Assembly (NCBI GenBank): GCA_022661535.1
Contig: JAKULF010000004.1
Coordinates: 2,666,001-2,730,000 of the forward strand
Source of the DNA: Eutypa lata
Taxonomy: Eukaryota; Ascomycota; Sordariomycetes; Xylariales; Diatrypaceae
Length of the DNA stretch: 64,000 nt
Reading direction: 5' to 3'
In this document: piece after piece, positions 33,035 to 43,800 of the stretch
Position numbering within the stretch: position 1 is the stretch's first letter
Layout: each line of letters starts with the position of its first letter
Translations under genes and position numbers: made by a program
Notes under the pieces: model-generated
What the model was told of the DNA's origin: nothing
The model's database searches: none
What the model saw: the letters and a program-made list of their open reading frames with translations, nothing else

Positions 33035-35130
33035 ATGTCCATCTCGCGATCTTCAAAAGACCTCTTGGGGTTCTCCCGCCAATTGAGCCGACAATGCCTA
33101 CGACAGCCCCGCCGTCCTCCACCACACCACCACCGCCTCCCGTCCCGAGCAATCGCGTCCTACACAGCTCCGCACCAGGCCGATACCATATCCGTCATAC
33201 AGAGCAGCATCGACACGAGCTCGGACGAGTTCAAGGAGAATGAAAGACTCATGGGGGAAGCCATGGCGAGGTTGGAGCAGCTGACGCGAAGGGCGCAGCA
33301 GGGCGGCCCCGCCAAGGCCAGGGACAAGCACATCGCCAGGAAAAAGATGCTACCGCGCGACAGGGTCACGGCACTCATAGACCCCGGAACGACGTTCCTG
33401 GAGCTGTCGCCGTTGGCCGGGCACGAGCTCTACCCCGAAGCAGACGTGCCGGCGGGGGGCATCATTACCGGCATAGGCGTTGTCGAGGGCGTTACGTGCG
33501 TCATTGTCTCGAATGACAGCACCGTCAAGGGCGGCACGTATTACCCCATCACGGTGAAGAAGCACCTAAGAGCTCAGGCTGTGGCACAGGAGAACAAGCT
33601 ACCGTAAGTTATTATCATTACTTTTTTTAATATCGAGCTTGCTTGTGGGGCATACCCCCTGTTTCAATGGGCTACCAGTGTATGTATGTATGTATGTATG
33701 TATGTATGTATGTATGTATGTATATGTATCTAACAACTATCTATCACAGCTGTATATACCTCGTAGACTCCGGCGGTGCGAATCTCCCGCACCAGTCCGA
33801 CGTGTTTCCGGACCGCGACCACTTCGGCCGCATCTTCTACAACCAAGCGCGGATGAGCGCGGAGGGCATCCCGCAGATCTCCGTGGTCATGGGTCTCTGC
33901 ACCGCGGGGGGCGCCTACGTGCCCGCCATGAGCGACGAGAACATCATCGTCGAGGGGCAGGGCCACATCTTCCTCGCCGGGCCGCCCTTGGTCAAGGCCG
34001 CCACGGGCGAGGAGGTCTCGGCCGAGGACCTCGGCGGCGGCGCCATGCACACCTCCGTGTCGGGCGTCTCGGACTACCTAGCCGTCGACGACGCGCACGC
34101 CATCGTGCTCGCGCGGCGGTGCGTTAGTAACCTGAACTGGCCCACCAACTCTTCCACACCAACTACCACCACCACCACCACCACAACAACCACCTACGAA
34201 GAGCCCCTCTACCCCGCCTCCGACCTCCTAGGCATCGCATCCACGAACCTGCGCAAGCCGCTCCCGATCCGCGAGGTAATCGCGCGGATAGCGGACGGGT
34301 CGCGGTTCTCGGAATTCAAGCGCGGCTACGGCGCGACGCTCGCGACGGGCTTCGCGCGGATCTACGGGCACGGCGTGGGGATCCTGGCGAACGACGGGGT
34401 GCTCCTGGGGTCCTCGGCGCAGAAGGGGGCGCACTTCGTCGAGCTGTGCGCGCAGCGCGGGATCCCGCTCGTCTTCCTCCAGAACATCGCGGGGTTCATG
34501 GTGGGGCGGGAGGCGGAGCGCGACGGCATCGCCAAGCACGGCGCCAAGCTGGTCGCGGCCGTCGCGTGCGCCGACGTCCCCAAGCTGACCGTCGTCGTCG
34601 GGGGCAGCTACGGCGCCGGCAACTACGGCATGTGCGGGCGGGCGTACGGGCCCCGCTTCCTCTGGATGTGGCCGAACGCCCGCGTCGGCGTCATGGGCGC
34701 CGACCAGCTGGCCTCCGTCATGGAGACCGTGGGCCAGAGGGCCGACCCGGAGCTCCGGGATCGCATTGAGCGCGAGAGCGACGCCGTGTACTCGTCTGCC
34801 AGGCTGTGGGTGAGTAATACAAGTTTTTTGTTTTTTGCGTTAGGTCGATCAACTATTAGTCTCTCGAGTTTGTTTTCTGTTATGGGAACCCCCTTTCCCG
34901 CTTTTTTCGCTACCCCTGATTTTACCTCCCCTCACCCTGGCCCCCTTTTTCTTCCAGATCTAAGAAGAATCGTTCCAAGGGGTTGGTTTACTGATAATTG
35001 CTTCTAGGACGACGGCGTGATTCCTCCGCAGCACACGCGGAGATATCTCGGGCTCGCCCTAAGGGCGGCACTTTCGGGCAAGAACGAGGTTAAGCACGGG
35101 GAGACGAAGTTCGGTGTATTCCGGATGTAA
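33035..35130 (+). CDS. mccB: Methylcrotonyl-CoA carboxylase beta subunit, mitochondrial
   Basis: This is the carboxyltransferase subunit that moves CO2 from biotin on the alpha subunit to 3-methylcrotonyl-CoA, giving 3-methylglutaconyl-CoA. Three exons (33035-33603, 33750-34809, 35008-35130) give 583 residues. The first 45 residues are Arg/Ser-rich with no acidic cluster except one Asp, a matrix-targeting sequence. Carboxyltransferase signatures follow: [33 protein letters not shown] near 194-226, [17 protein letters not shown] near 237-253, [27 protein letters not shown], and the C-terminal block [18 protein letters not shown] after the last junction. A Thr-rich insert (about 326-338) sits in the linker between the two carboxyltransferase halves. 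Intron 1 contains a (TATG)11 array. The alpha subunit gene is not in this window. Confidence 0.96.
33681..33724. repeat. (TATG)11 array in mccB intron 1
   Basis: Eleven TATG units lie within the 146-nt first intron, about 25 bp before the 3' splice site. If the intron were retained, the frame through the repeat stays open into exon 2. Confidence 0.9.
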
Positions 35131-36680
35131 CGTAGACGTAGTTAGTCTGTTTTACTGAGGGGCCGGCGGTGGCGGCTTGCGAATCTCGAATAGGCAGTTT
35201 TTTTTTTGTCATGATGGGAATATTTTCTGGGCCGGGATCCATTCTATATTCACTACATATAAGTATAACTAGCATGTGCTTCTTATAGCGGCCCCGGAAC
35301 ATCGAGAATCGAGACCTTCATCGAGATCAGGTTCGGAATCTAGATTTTTGCCATGGTATACTTAGGTACTCAAGTGTGCATTAGGTGGTTAGTCGGGCCT
35401 ACTACCGTACTATAAAAAAAAGATTAAATCTATTTATATACTCGTATAGATCACGACTCAGATGCCGTGCTGTGTCCACATCGCTATGCTAACGCGGGGT
35501 CAAATTGTGTGGACCAACGTGCGTACTGACAGTTACTAACTACGATGCAGATGTATGGAAATAAAGGGCATTGTTTCTCGGACTCTCTAGTATTTCATCA
35601 TTAAACCGCATATATCATATGAATTCCCATGGTGTGCGTGCATGATGTTCATGCTAGCAGCTTGCCCGTACGAAATACTGGTTCTCGGTTTGGGGTTACA
35701 CGAGGGGCGGGATGGAAGGGGTATGTAAACTTAGTTATGTGGGGAGGGGGGGTTTACTGCGGGAGGGCCCGGATCTCCACGATGCAAGTATGTACTATAC
35801 CTCATCGTATGTATATACAGGCAGCATGATGGATTCGGCAGAACGGAGCCCATTAAAGGCTAATAGGGGTCCCATCTCTTTGCTAAGACCTACTAGTTCT
35901 GTTTCCTTCACTTAGTATTTATGCATGGAGTAATCTAGGAGGCTTGTATTGATATACGTAATGACTAAGTGAATACACATCTTGAAGGCCCCCCCCCTAA
36001 CTTCTAGCTGAAGATCAGATCTACGCTTTGCTTTACCCCTCCGTCAGCTTCATTAGGAGATGCGCACACGTGTGTACGTAAGTAGATGATGTGACATTAA
36101 TAAGGGACAAGCGCTTTAAGTGGCTAGCTCGCTAGGCTGTCACTTGTGGCTCCCGTTGGGAAACTATATATATAACGGCGCTGTACATGTATGTACATCC
36201 ACGAGTAGATTCTTGAATGTACAAACCTCGGGAAGTGAGGACAGCCTGAGAGAGCTTTATCATCTTGAGAGATCACCATTGTCATTGCCAGAGTCTACGT
36301 ACATACCTACAATATACTTGCCTGCTTATATATAAGTAGCTAGAGGTACGTATATATATATGATATGTTACACATACATGTAGAAAGTACGAGAGCAGGT
36401 AAACTTAAAAAATACAATAAAAGACCACCGTCTACCCACGGACGGCATCCAGCGGCATCCCGCGTGGCGCCGTCTTCCCCGCAGCCTGCTCTGTGCACGT
36501 GCATTATGTGTTGTAACAGAGCTATCATGTGATGTTGTAGATACATAGGCTGTAGATATGCACAAACATAATGTGTTAGAATCAAATACCTACCTAGGAT
36601 ACATACATACTGATAGCGTTTAGGACTGCAACCTTAGAACGGCGTTGTGTACATGATTACGTAGTGTTCGCTTGTTAACC

Positions 36681-36703
36681 GAATCGGGCACGTTGCCCGA
36701 TTC
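36681..36703. repeat. Perfect 10-bp inverted repeat (hairpin)
   Basis: Arms GAATCGGGCA and TGCCCGATTC flank a three-base CGT loop. It stands alone in a gene-free region. Confidence 0.8.
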
Positions 36704-37752
36704 AGGAGACCAGGGCAAATATATATGCATGCATTCACGTACATGTAAGGTAAGAGGTAGCTAGGGAGGTTGCCCACCACCCACCTACATCACCACCTCC
36801 CTGTAACTATGCCATACTGCGCTGCACTGCACTGCACACTTACTCACCTACCTACATGAGGCTCGGTGACGGTTGCAAACCGGATTGTCACGTTGAGCAT
36901 TTGAGCGTGGGGTGTGCCTTGCTACATACATGTAGATAGCTATCCTCGTCTTTAGAGGGCGTGGGGTATACTCGCTTCTTTTCTCTCATGCATATATACC
37001 CAGAGAGGTAGTTACTTACATAGGTAGTTAGGTAGCTCAAGCTTGCACACCATAATCACTTGCAAACTTCCAAATGCATGCATCCCGGTTTAACGGTGTG
37101 ACTCCCTATGTAGGTAGGTAGGCTACTACATAGGAAGCAAGCACGTAATGTATGCATATAAGTGAGTACCTTGATGATAATGTCACGAATGTGTCCAGTC
37201 CGGGGTACGTTGCGCACGTCAGAAGCGGTGTCGTGAACTCGATGTTCGTTCGTTCGTTCGTTTTGTTTTGTTCGTCCCAGTCCAGCCCACGTTTAGAGCT
37301 ACTTTCCATACATATGTAGATTCGAAGTTGTGGAGACCACGGCCTTGTTTCCTCGCTTTTCAGCACCCAGTTCGTTGTTATCCGGGTGTCCGGTTGTCGT
37401 TGTGGTAGTATGTATGCAACTTTCTTCTCGATTTCGTCATCGGACACTACCTACGTATGTAGATAGGTAGGTAGGAAATGTCGGTAAGTGAAGAGAGAGA
37501 AAGAAAAAGTCGTGGAAGAAAAGCATTATTGGCAGTCAGCCCCATGCTATGTATGCCATCCATGCCGGCACTAACCAGGAATCGGTCAACTAGCCGTGTA
37601 TAGATGGGACCGGTGAACGAGCATCACAAGCAGAACCTAGTTATATATCTGTATATGTGAGTAGGTTCACAATAACGAACATTGCAGTTTAAAGCCTATA
37701 AGTTGATTACTCGGGTTTCTTAAGTAGCTAGAGGATTGCTCTCGTCATAGAA

Positions 37753-37780
37753 TATGATACGCGGCGTATGATACGCGGCG
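37753..37780. repeat. 14-bp tandem duplication
   Basis: The unit TATGATACGCGGCG occurs twice without interruption. Each copy forms the near-palindrome TACGCGGCGTA with the bases that follow it. Confidence 0.8.
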
Positions 37781-38109
37781 TACACACGTATGCAGAGTAC
37801 GTTGACGGGCAGCAACACTCCCGCAGCCGTTATTGGTAACTTACCGTCTATAAATATATATTGGGAGACATTTTAGCAATCAAGGGGCACTTATACATAC
37901 GATACCTTAGGTAGGTAGGTAGGTAACAAACAACAAGGCAACTTACGTTAGCTCACCAGATAGCACGTAAGTTAGTACTATATACGAGATAGGTATATAC
38001 GTAAACATTTGAACTTAGGTAAGTCACACGTATTAAAAGAAAATGACATAAGCCCCGAGGAGAAATGTGTCCGGTTCGTTACATTGTTAGTTTTGGTTAC
38101 GAGCAAATG

Positions 38110-38117
38110 AAAAAGAA

Positions 38118-38153
<36 letters not shown>

Positions 38154-38160
38154 AAAGAAA
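38110..38160. repeat. (AAAG)n microsatellite
   Basis: A run of about twelve AAAG-type units is bounded by poly-A-like sequence. Confidence 0.85.
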
Positions 38161-38456
38161 AATGCCATGTGAAACTTTCCGCTGCTCGGCTGCCCGCGGC
38201 TATTGGGCATGGGCGTGGGCGTAGGCGTGGGAGCCAGGACCCTGGGATCCGCCCCGGGGGGGTCTCAGATGGCCCAGGTGATCTCCTAAATGCGACCCTA
38301 AAGGGCTTGGCGAAAGCCTGGAACCCTCAGGGGTCTCGGAAACGGAAATACACTAGAAAAATTCCCTGACTCAGAATGCTGGCCTGACATTGGTCGCACG
38401 AAGGGGGCCGCCGGGAGGAGGGTACGAAGGAAGGAGCATGCATGCATGATAAGCAA

Positions 38457-38494
38457 AACAGACAGACAGACAGACAGAGAGAGAGAGAGAGAGA
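38457..38494. repeat. (GACA)n-(GA)n compound microsatellite
   Basis: Five GACA units are followed directly by about eight GA units. Confidence 0.85.
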
Positions 38495-39224
38495 GGTTCG
38501 ATAAACCTTTTGAGATAACATGCTGCCCTTAGACAACGTTACCATCACTATCTACTCTAGGTGGTAGGTAGGTAGTCTTGGGGCTTCCTTTTCATGGTGT
38601 TTCTTTATCAAGTCGAGAGGGTACTACTCCCGTTTAGTAAGGTCCGTCCGTAGAGTAGGTGGGAAGGTTGTGGAAACCCAACACCGATATTGGCGAACCG
38701 CGAGGCCGAAAAAAAAGAACCAAAATAAAAATAAAAGAGATAAAACCCAAAAAGATAAAAAGTCACACGCACAGTTAAAAAAGCCCTATGACAATAGTGT
38801 ACAGAATCGCCCGAGTTCTTCCAAAGCTTTTGCTCGCAAGGGTCAGCTCCCCCCTTATCGAAAACTTCAAGACCCATTTTGTTGGTTCAAAACGCCGGTG
38901 TAATGCAAGTATATACAGAGAGCAAGTGTTTCTATCCATTCACAAGCCCATGAAGCCAAAAAAAGAAAAGAAGAAAAAAATGCATAAGTAAATAAAAAAT
39001 GAGACATGATTGACAATCCGTACTCAACGCTCCTATGCAGATATTTATACACGCTCTAAAATATATTGTGCCCCCTTTTTTTTCTTTCTGACGTGAGTAA
39101 AATAAACAACGGCGCTGCCTGAACTTATGCTATCATGCAGTAGACTTTCCTATATATCGTCTGTGCTGTGAGATAGTATGTCGTAGTTGTAAACGTATTA
39201 AATATGTATATGGTTAGCAAACGC

Positions 39225-40802
39225 TCATCGCCGGGCTTTCTTCTCGCCTTGGCGTTCGAGCAGGAGAGTCAGCTGGCTCTTGGATCGACCAAGCGGCACT
39301 GCCGGTGTGGCACTTGGTGGCGTAGGGGTAAAACGTGGGTCTAGAGGAGCGGTTGGAGTTCCCTCTGGCTCCGCTGGGAGGCGGTCACTCTCTTCGGCCA
39401 GCTGCTTCGTGGGTAGGCTCTCGTCGAACTCGATAATAGTACCCTGAGCCGTGGCGGTGGAGGTTTGCGCTGTGCTTGCTGATGTCAGGGCTATGACTCG
39501 GCGACCACGGCTCGCTTCACTTGAGCCACGGCGTGGAGAAAATGGATCGGGTCGAGGTGGAGCGGTTGAGGAGGCGGTCTCTACTCGGGCACCTTCCCGT
39601 GTACCGCTTGTTCCATGGACGGGTTTAGCGCTAGGTTCTTTTTCTTGACCACTTTCCTCCACGATAGGTTCATCGTTCTTTTTATCTTCCGTATGTTTAT
39701 CTCCTGCATGTTTCGGTTGCTGTGCGGTAGTCTGCTTTGTTTGAACTGCTGTCTGCTGATCTTGCGTGTCTGCAGGGGCATCGCTACTATGCTTCGCTGA
39801 TGGTTCGGCGGATTTTGCTTGCACATTTGCTTGCACAGCTGGCCGCTTTCCCGCCGCCTTTGCGCTCAGCTTTGACTCAGTAGTTTCAGGTGTTTGGCCC
39901 GGTGACTCTTTACGTGCTTTATCTTTCGCAGTGTCAGACCCACCAGTAGCGGACTGTGAGCTTTGGCGCCGAGGCATAGCAGGCCTACGCCTAGACGCTG
40001 CCGATGCTACAATCGTTGGTCCTTTCTTCTTGGGCGGGCCAGTAGTTGGAGTCTTCTTCTTAGACTCTTTGGTAGAGGAACTGGTTGGGACCTTCAGTTC
40101 TCCGCCAGAAGCCACAGTCGTACTACTTGACGAAGTAACCTCGCTATCCCTGCTTCCAACCTCCTCAGCATCGGAACCAAGCGGCGATACAAACCGAGCA
40201 GTCGGGCGAGGCCCCGAGGCTGAAGGACCCCTAGGCTTCTTCAGAATGGGCTTTCCCGGTGGTTTCTTAGTTGAAGAAGGTGCTATGATTCTCTGCTCAA
40301 CCTTGGACTGTTGAGTCCTATGATTCATTGCAGAAGGTGCTGGGACACCCGGAGCCTGGACAGGCGTTGATCCGGGAGAAGGCTTAATAAATGGTTAGCA
40401 ATCGCAATGCGACATGAATGGATGCCGACCTACTGGCTGTGAGGGGGGTTCATATCGGTTCGGCGGACCCCGAAGCTTAACGAAAGTTGGGCCAGTAGAG
40501 ATATCCTCAAAGAGCCGCGCAAGAACCGGGCCCGGGAGATAGCGGCGATCGCTACCCCAGACGTGCCACCAAAAATTCTCAAGGCGATTCGCAGTGGGGT
40601 CAATGAGTCTCTGAAATGTAGTTGTATAGACTGCGCTATAATTAGCAAAGGCTTCACGAATCAATCAGCCCATTATGGTGTTAATACCTCTCCAGTATTT
40701 TTTGATTGCCTCTGGTGGGACGACGGGCTGTTTTGCTACCTCATCATAGATCCAACTTGTGTTGATCACAATGCCCTTGGGCAAAATAGGAGGATCCGCC
40801 AT
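39225..40802 (-). CDS. DUF1752-like protein with long disordered tail
   Basis: Three exons (40802-40688, 40630-40434, 40382-39225) join in phase across introns of 57 and 51 nt to give 489 residues. The N-terminal part, PPEAIKKYWRVYTTTFQRL and DPTANRLENFWWHVWGSDR at about 30-70, resembles the DUF1752 / areA GATA-like domain. That domain is a short helical block carrying an RLENLSWRLW-type motif and is found at the N terminus of fungal nitrogen regulators and of unrelated proteins. No GATA zinc finger is present here, so it is not itself an areA-type factor. From about residue 100 on, the protein is low-complexity and rich in Lys, Ser, Thr, Pro and Ala, with basic clusters such as KKTPTTGPPKKKGP and SRRRPAMPRR. 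The function is unknown. The family link is moderate and rests on motif similarity only. Confidence 0.8.
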
Positions 40803-43800
40803 GGTTGATGACAGAACAGGCAGCGAATACTGTCGAGATTGATACTACCTTTAGTCGCGCACAACTAAAGGAGTATTGAGGTTTCTGTAGTACAGGATTT
40901 GCACCTCATAGCTGATCAATCGTAAGTGGTCAACGCGATAGTCGTTTGGGTTGTTTCTCTGGCTTCGAGTGATATTTTCAGAGGCCCGTGAGTAATTCGT
41001 ATAATCGGATCACCACAAGCACAGGCCGTGCAAGTTTCAGCTACCGTAGCGACGTCTCCGTGGGGGAAAGTCTCGGTCTAGCGCATCACAGCTCTTCCGT
41101 CAAGGCTAGACCCGGTTTCTTTTAGACTGGCATGCGAAGGTGTCTTCACCTCACTGCTGATAGATGCTGAACCAAAGTGGCTTGGTTTTAAAAACAGGCA
41201 CAGACTCGTTTCCTTCGTTTTATTTGACCCTTCCGTTTTTTTCTTCCTTTTTTGCTCTCTTTCTTAATTGGCGGACTTAGCCCTGGAGCTTGGGACTCGT
41301 TTGGCGCAGGTATCAGCGAGCGGGTCAGCTTGCGACTTGGAAGGGGAAGTAGAATCAACCAAAGATATTAAATTCGGGATACCGAGCAGGCAACTAGGTT
41401 TACTTGGTAATGTCCGTTCTGTCTGCCGATATAGGAAGTACAAGCTTGTTCCCAAGTTCTTGGAAATCCCAAAAACACAGGCACAGACTTAGTACCAACA
41501 CAGGCGGTGAAGTAGTAACGGCAACATAGACTTCCCCGTCTTAGATACGTAAAGTTACTCTTAACAGAGACACCGGTACCGACACCGACACCGACACACC
41601 GGGAGCCTAGAGTCCACGTGGGAGTTTTGGTGTAACTAGTGGTAGGTATATAACGGACGATAGATGCCCCTGTCGATAGTTCAGAGTCCCCTGGAAAGAA
41701 TGTTTGAAAAGCTGGGTAGAATAGAATTGTTGATCTTTTGTAGGGTGTATAAATTTCATGTAAGTCTTCAGGGCAGAACAAGAGTGAAAGAACGTTAAGT
41801 GGAGGTTGCCTGGGCCTGGACCTGGACTGAACTTGACTTGACCGATTAACGATGGTTTTATTTTTCCTTAGTTGGTGGTTTATCGAAAATACAAATACTC
41901 TTTAGTGATTAGTATTAGTATTAGAGCTGCCTAAGGAATTTTGGGGGCAAGAAATTTAAGACAAAGCAAGCACTACCTTACTACCCTTGTAACTTACCTA
42001 GGTTATTATTATTTTTTTTTCCCCTCGTTCTCTCTCGATGAATTGTCTGCTTCACGCTAAACGCCTTCCAGCTTGGGGGGTCATAGTTAGATGGATGCTA
42101 AGGTTCGGGTTCGGTAGACGTCAAGCACTATGGTTTAGGGCCGATAGTGGGTACGACCCGCTGAAATGGAGCTCACCCAAATGGATACAATCGCATTTGC
42201 AAGGCACAGCACAGCACAAGCAAGGCAAGGCAAGGCAAGGCATACCCGAGAGAGTGAGCTCATCTTTTCCAGTTCTTTGCATTTACCCAATCTGAACTGT
42301 AAAGAACCTACCTAGCTCCAGGTAGCTACCTCATAACCCACGACGGCATAAATATTCCATGATATTGCAGTTTGCATGTCTCTATCTTATTATTTTATCT
42401 AATTATATCTATTAAAACATTAAACGTGCTCGACTCAAGATCATTGACTCGTACGTCAAATTCTTATCAAGTACATACATACGTAAGATTTCCTTCCTAC
42501 GGCAGAGCCGGCCTACAAACTCAGTCCGCTACCCAGCTACCTACATACCTAGCCTCTAGTTACTACCCAATTCCTTACATGGATATAATACAATACACGT
42601 GCAGTTAAGACCGAGAGGTTGGGTATGAATACCATTGACAAAATACATATTATAAAAACGTTGATCTCTTCTTATGCCTGCCGGGGTTAGAGTATCCATC
42701 CCCGAGCTTATGTAATGCTCCCTAGAGCTAGTTAGTCTTACTCTGACGACATTATGCTAACCCTCATCACTCCTTACCTAAACTTATTAAGTGCACTCCG
42801 ACATCGTTGTCAGAAAGTATAGTATATTTAGATCTTTCATCATCAGACTTCAAAACCCCCGGCATCTTTATATACACATTTACGCGTTAATTATCGCTCC
42901 TGCACTCCTATCTCTATAACAACCCACCTTCAATCCACTAGCTATGTCGTTCTGGGTCGTTCTACTTTTAGAATAAATCGGCCATCTCCACTCCTCAGAT
43001 AGACGAGCAAGGTTTATCATGGTTATCCATATTTTCTAAAAATTCTACCTAGCATTCTAGAAGGTCAGGAAGGTATCCATAGATTAGGGCAGGGTACCAC
43101 GTAACCATTTACAACATACCTACCTACCTACATCTTCACAGCGTCCGGCAGATAGCGTTTCCCTCTTGCACTTACTTCCAAAGATAAACCTCCCGTCCTG
43201 TCTAAGCTGAGATCTTATTCGTATAAGAAAGAATATACTGCTGCAGAAGGTTAGAGGTGAGGCAAGTATGCAGGTAGGTATTATCATAACACTCTCCGGA
43301 CATTTCTACCATACCGAGTCCATGTATTCCCAGCAAATCAGAAACCCCGTCTTTACCCCGAAAGAAGGACTAGACTAGAATTGCGATGACACCTTACCTG
43401 CATGTCGTGCTCCCAGGTTTTACGATATCACCAGCGCAGCGGTCGAAGACTATCGGGTAGAATATCACGCATAGCATCCAATCATCTTTCGTTTTCTGAA
43501 CTGTGACCTTTCGTCCTGATCATGTCAGCAACAACAGCCTCTTTTAACCTACCTAGGTAGTTAGACGGGATTGTTCAGCTCCGTCTTCTCTTGTTACTCA
43601 CCCGTACACCGCTAGAACCGGACTGCCACAACGGCAGATTCACCGCATGAACTCAAAAACGGGCTATACTAGCTCCAGAGATGTTCCAAGGAATAATTGG
43701 TGTATTGGCGTCTTCGTGTTGTTTCTTCCCTCTCCAATTGTGTTGCGGCTTCATGGTCTCATCCTTCTTCGATCACCGCTTTTCTTCTCAGCTCGGCCTT

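Larger units (their letters stand above)
35131..39224. other. 4.1-kb gene-free region rich in simple repeats
   Basis: No supportable gene is seen. It contains a perfect 10-bp inverted repeat at 36681-36703, a 14-bp tandem duplication at 37753-37780, TAGG arrays near 37107-37121 and 37909-37924, a TTCG run near 37245-37262, an AAAG array at about 38110-38160, and a GACA/GA array at about 38457-38494. The right end is the 3' flank of the DUF1752-like gene. Confidence 0.6.

Noticed and set aside
41368..41781. A 137-codon minus-strand frame
   Set aside because: There is no domain, signal peptide or homology cue, and the composition resembles translated spacer.
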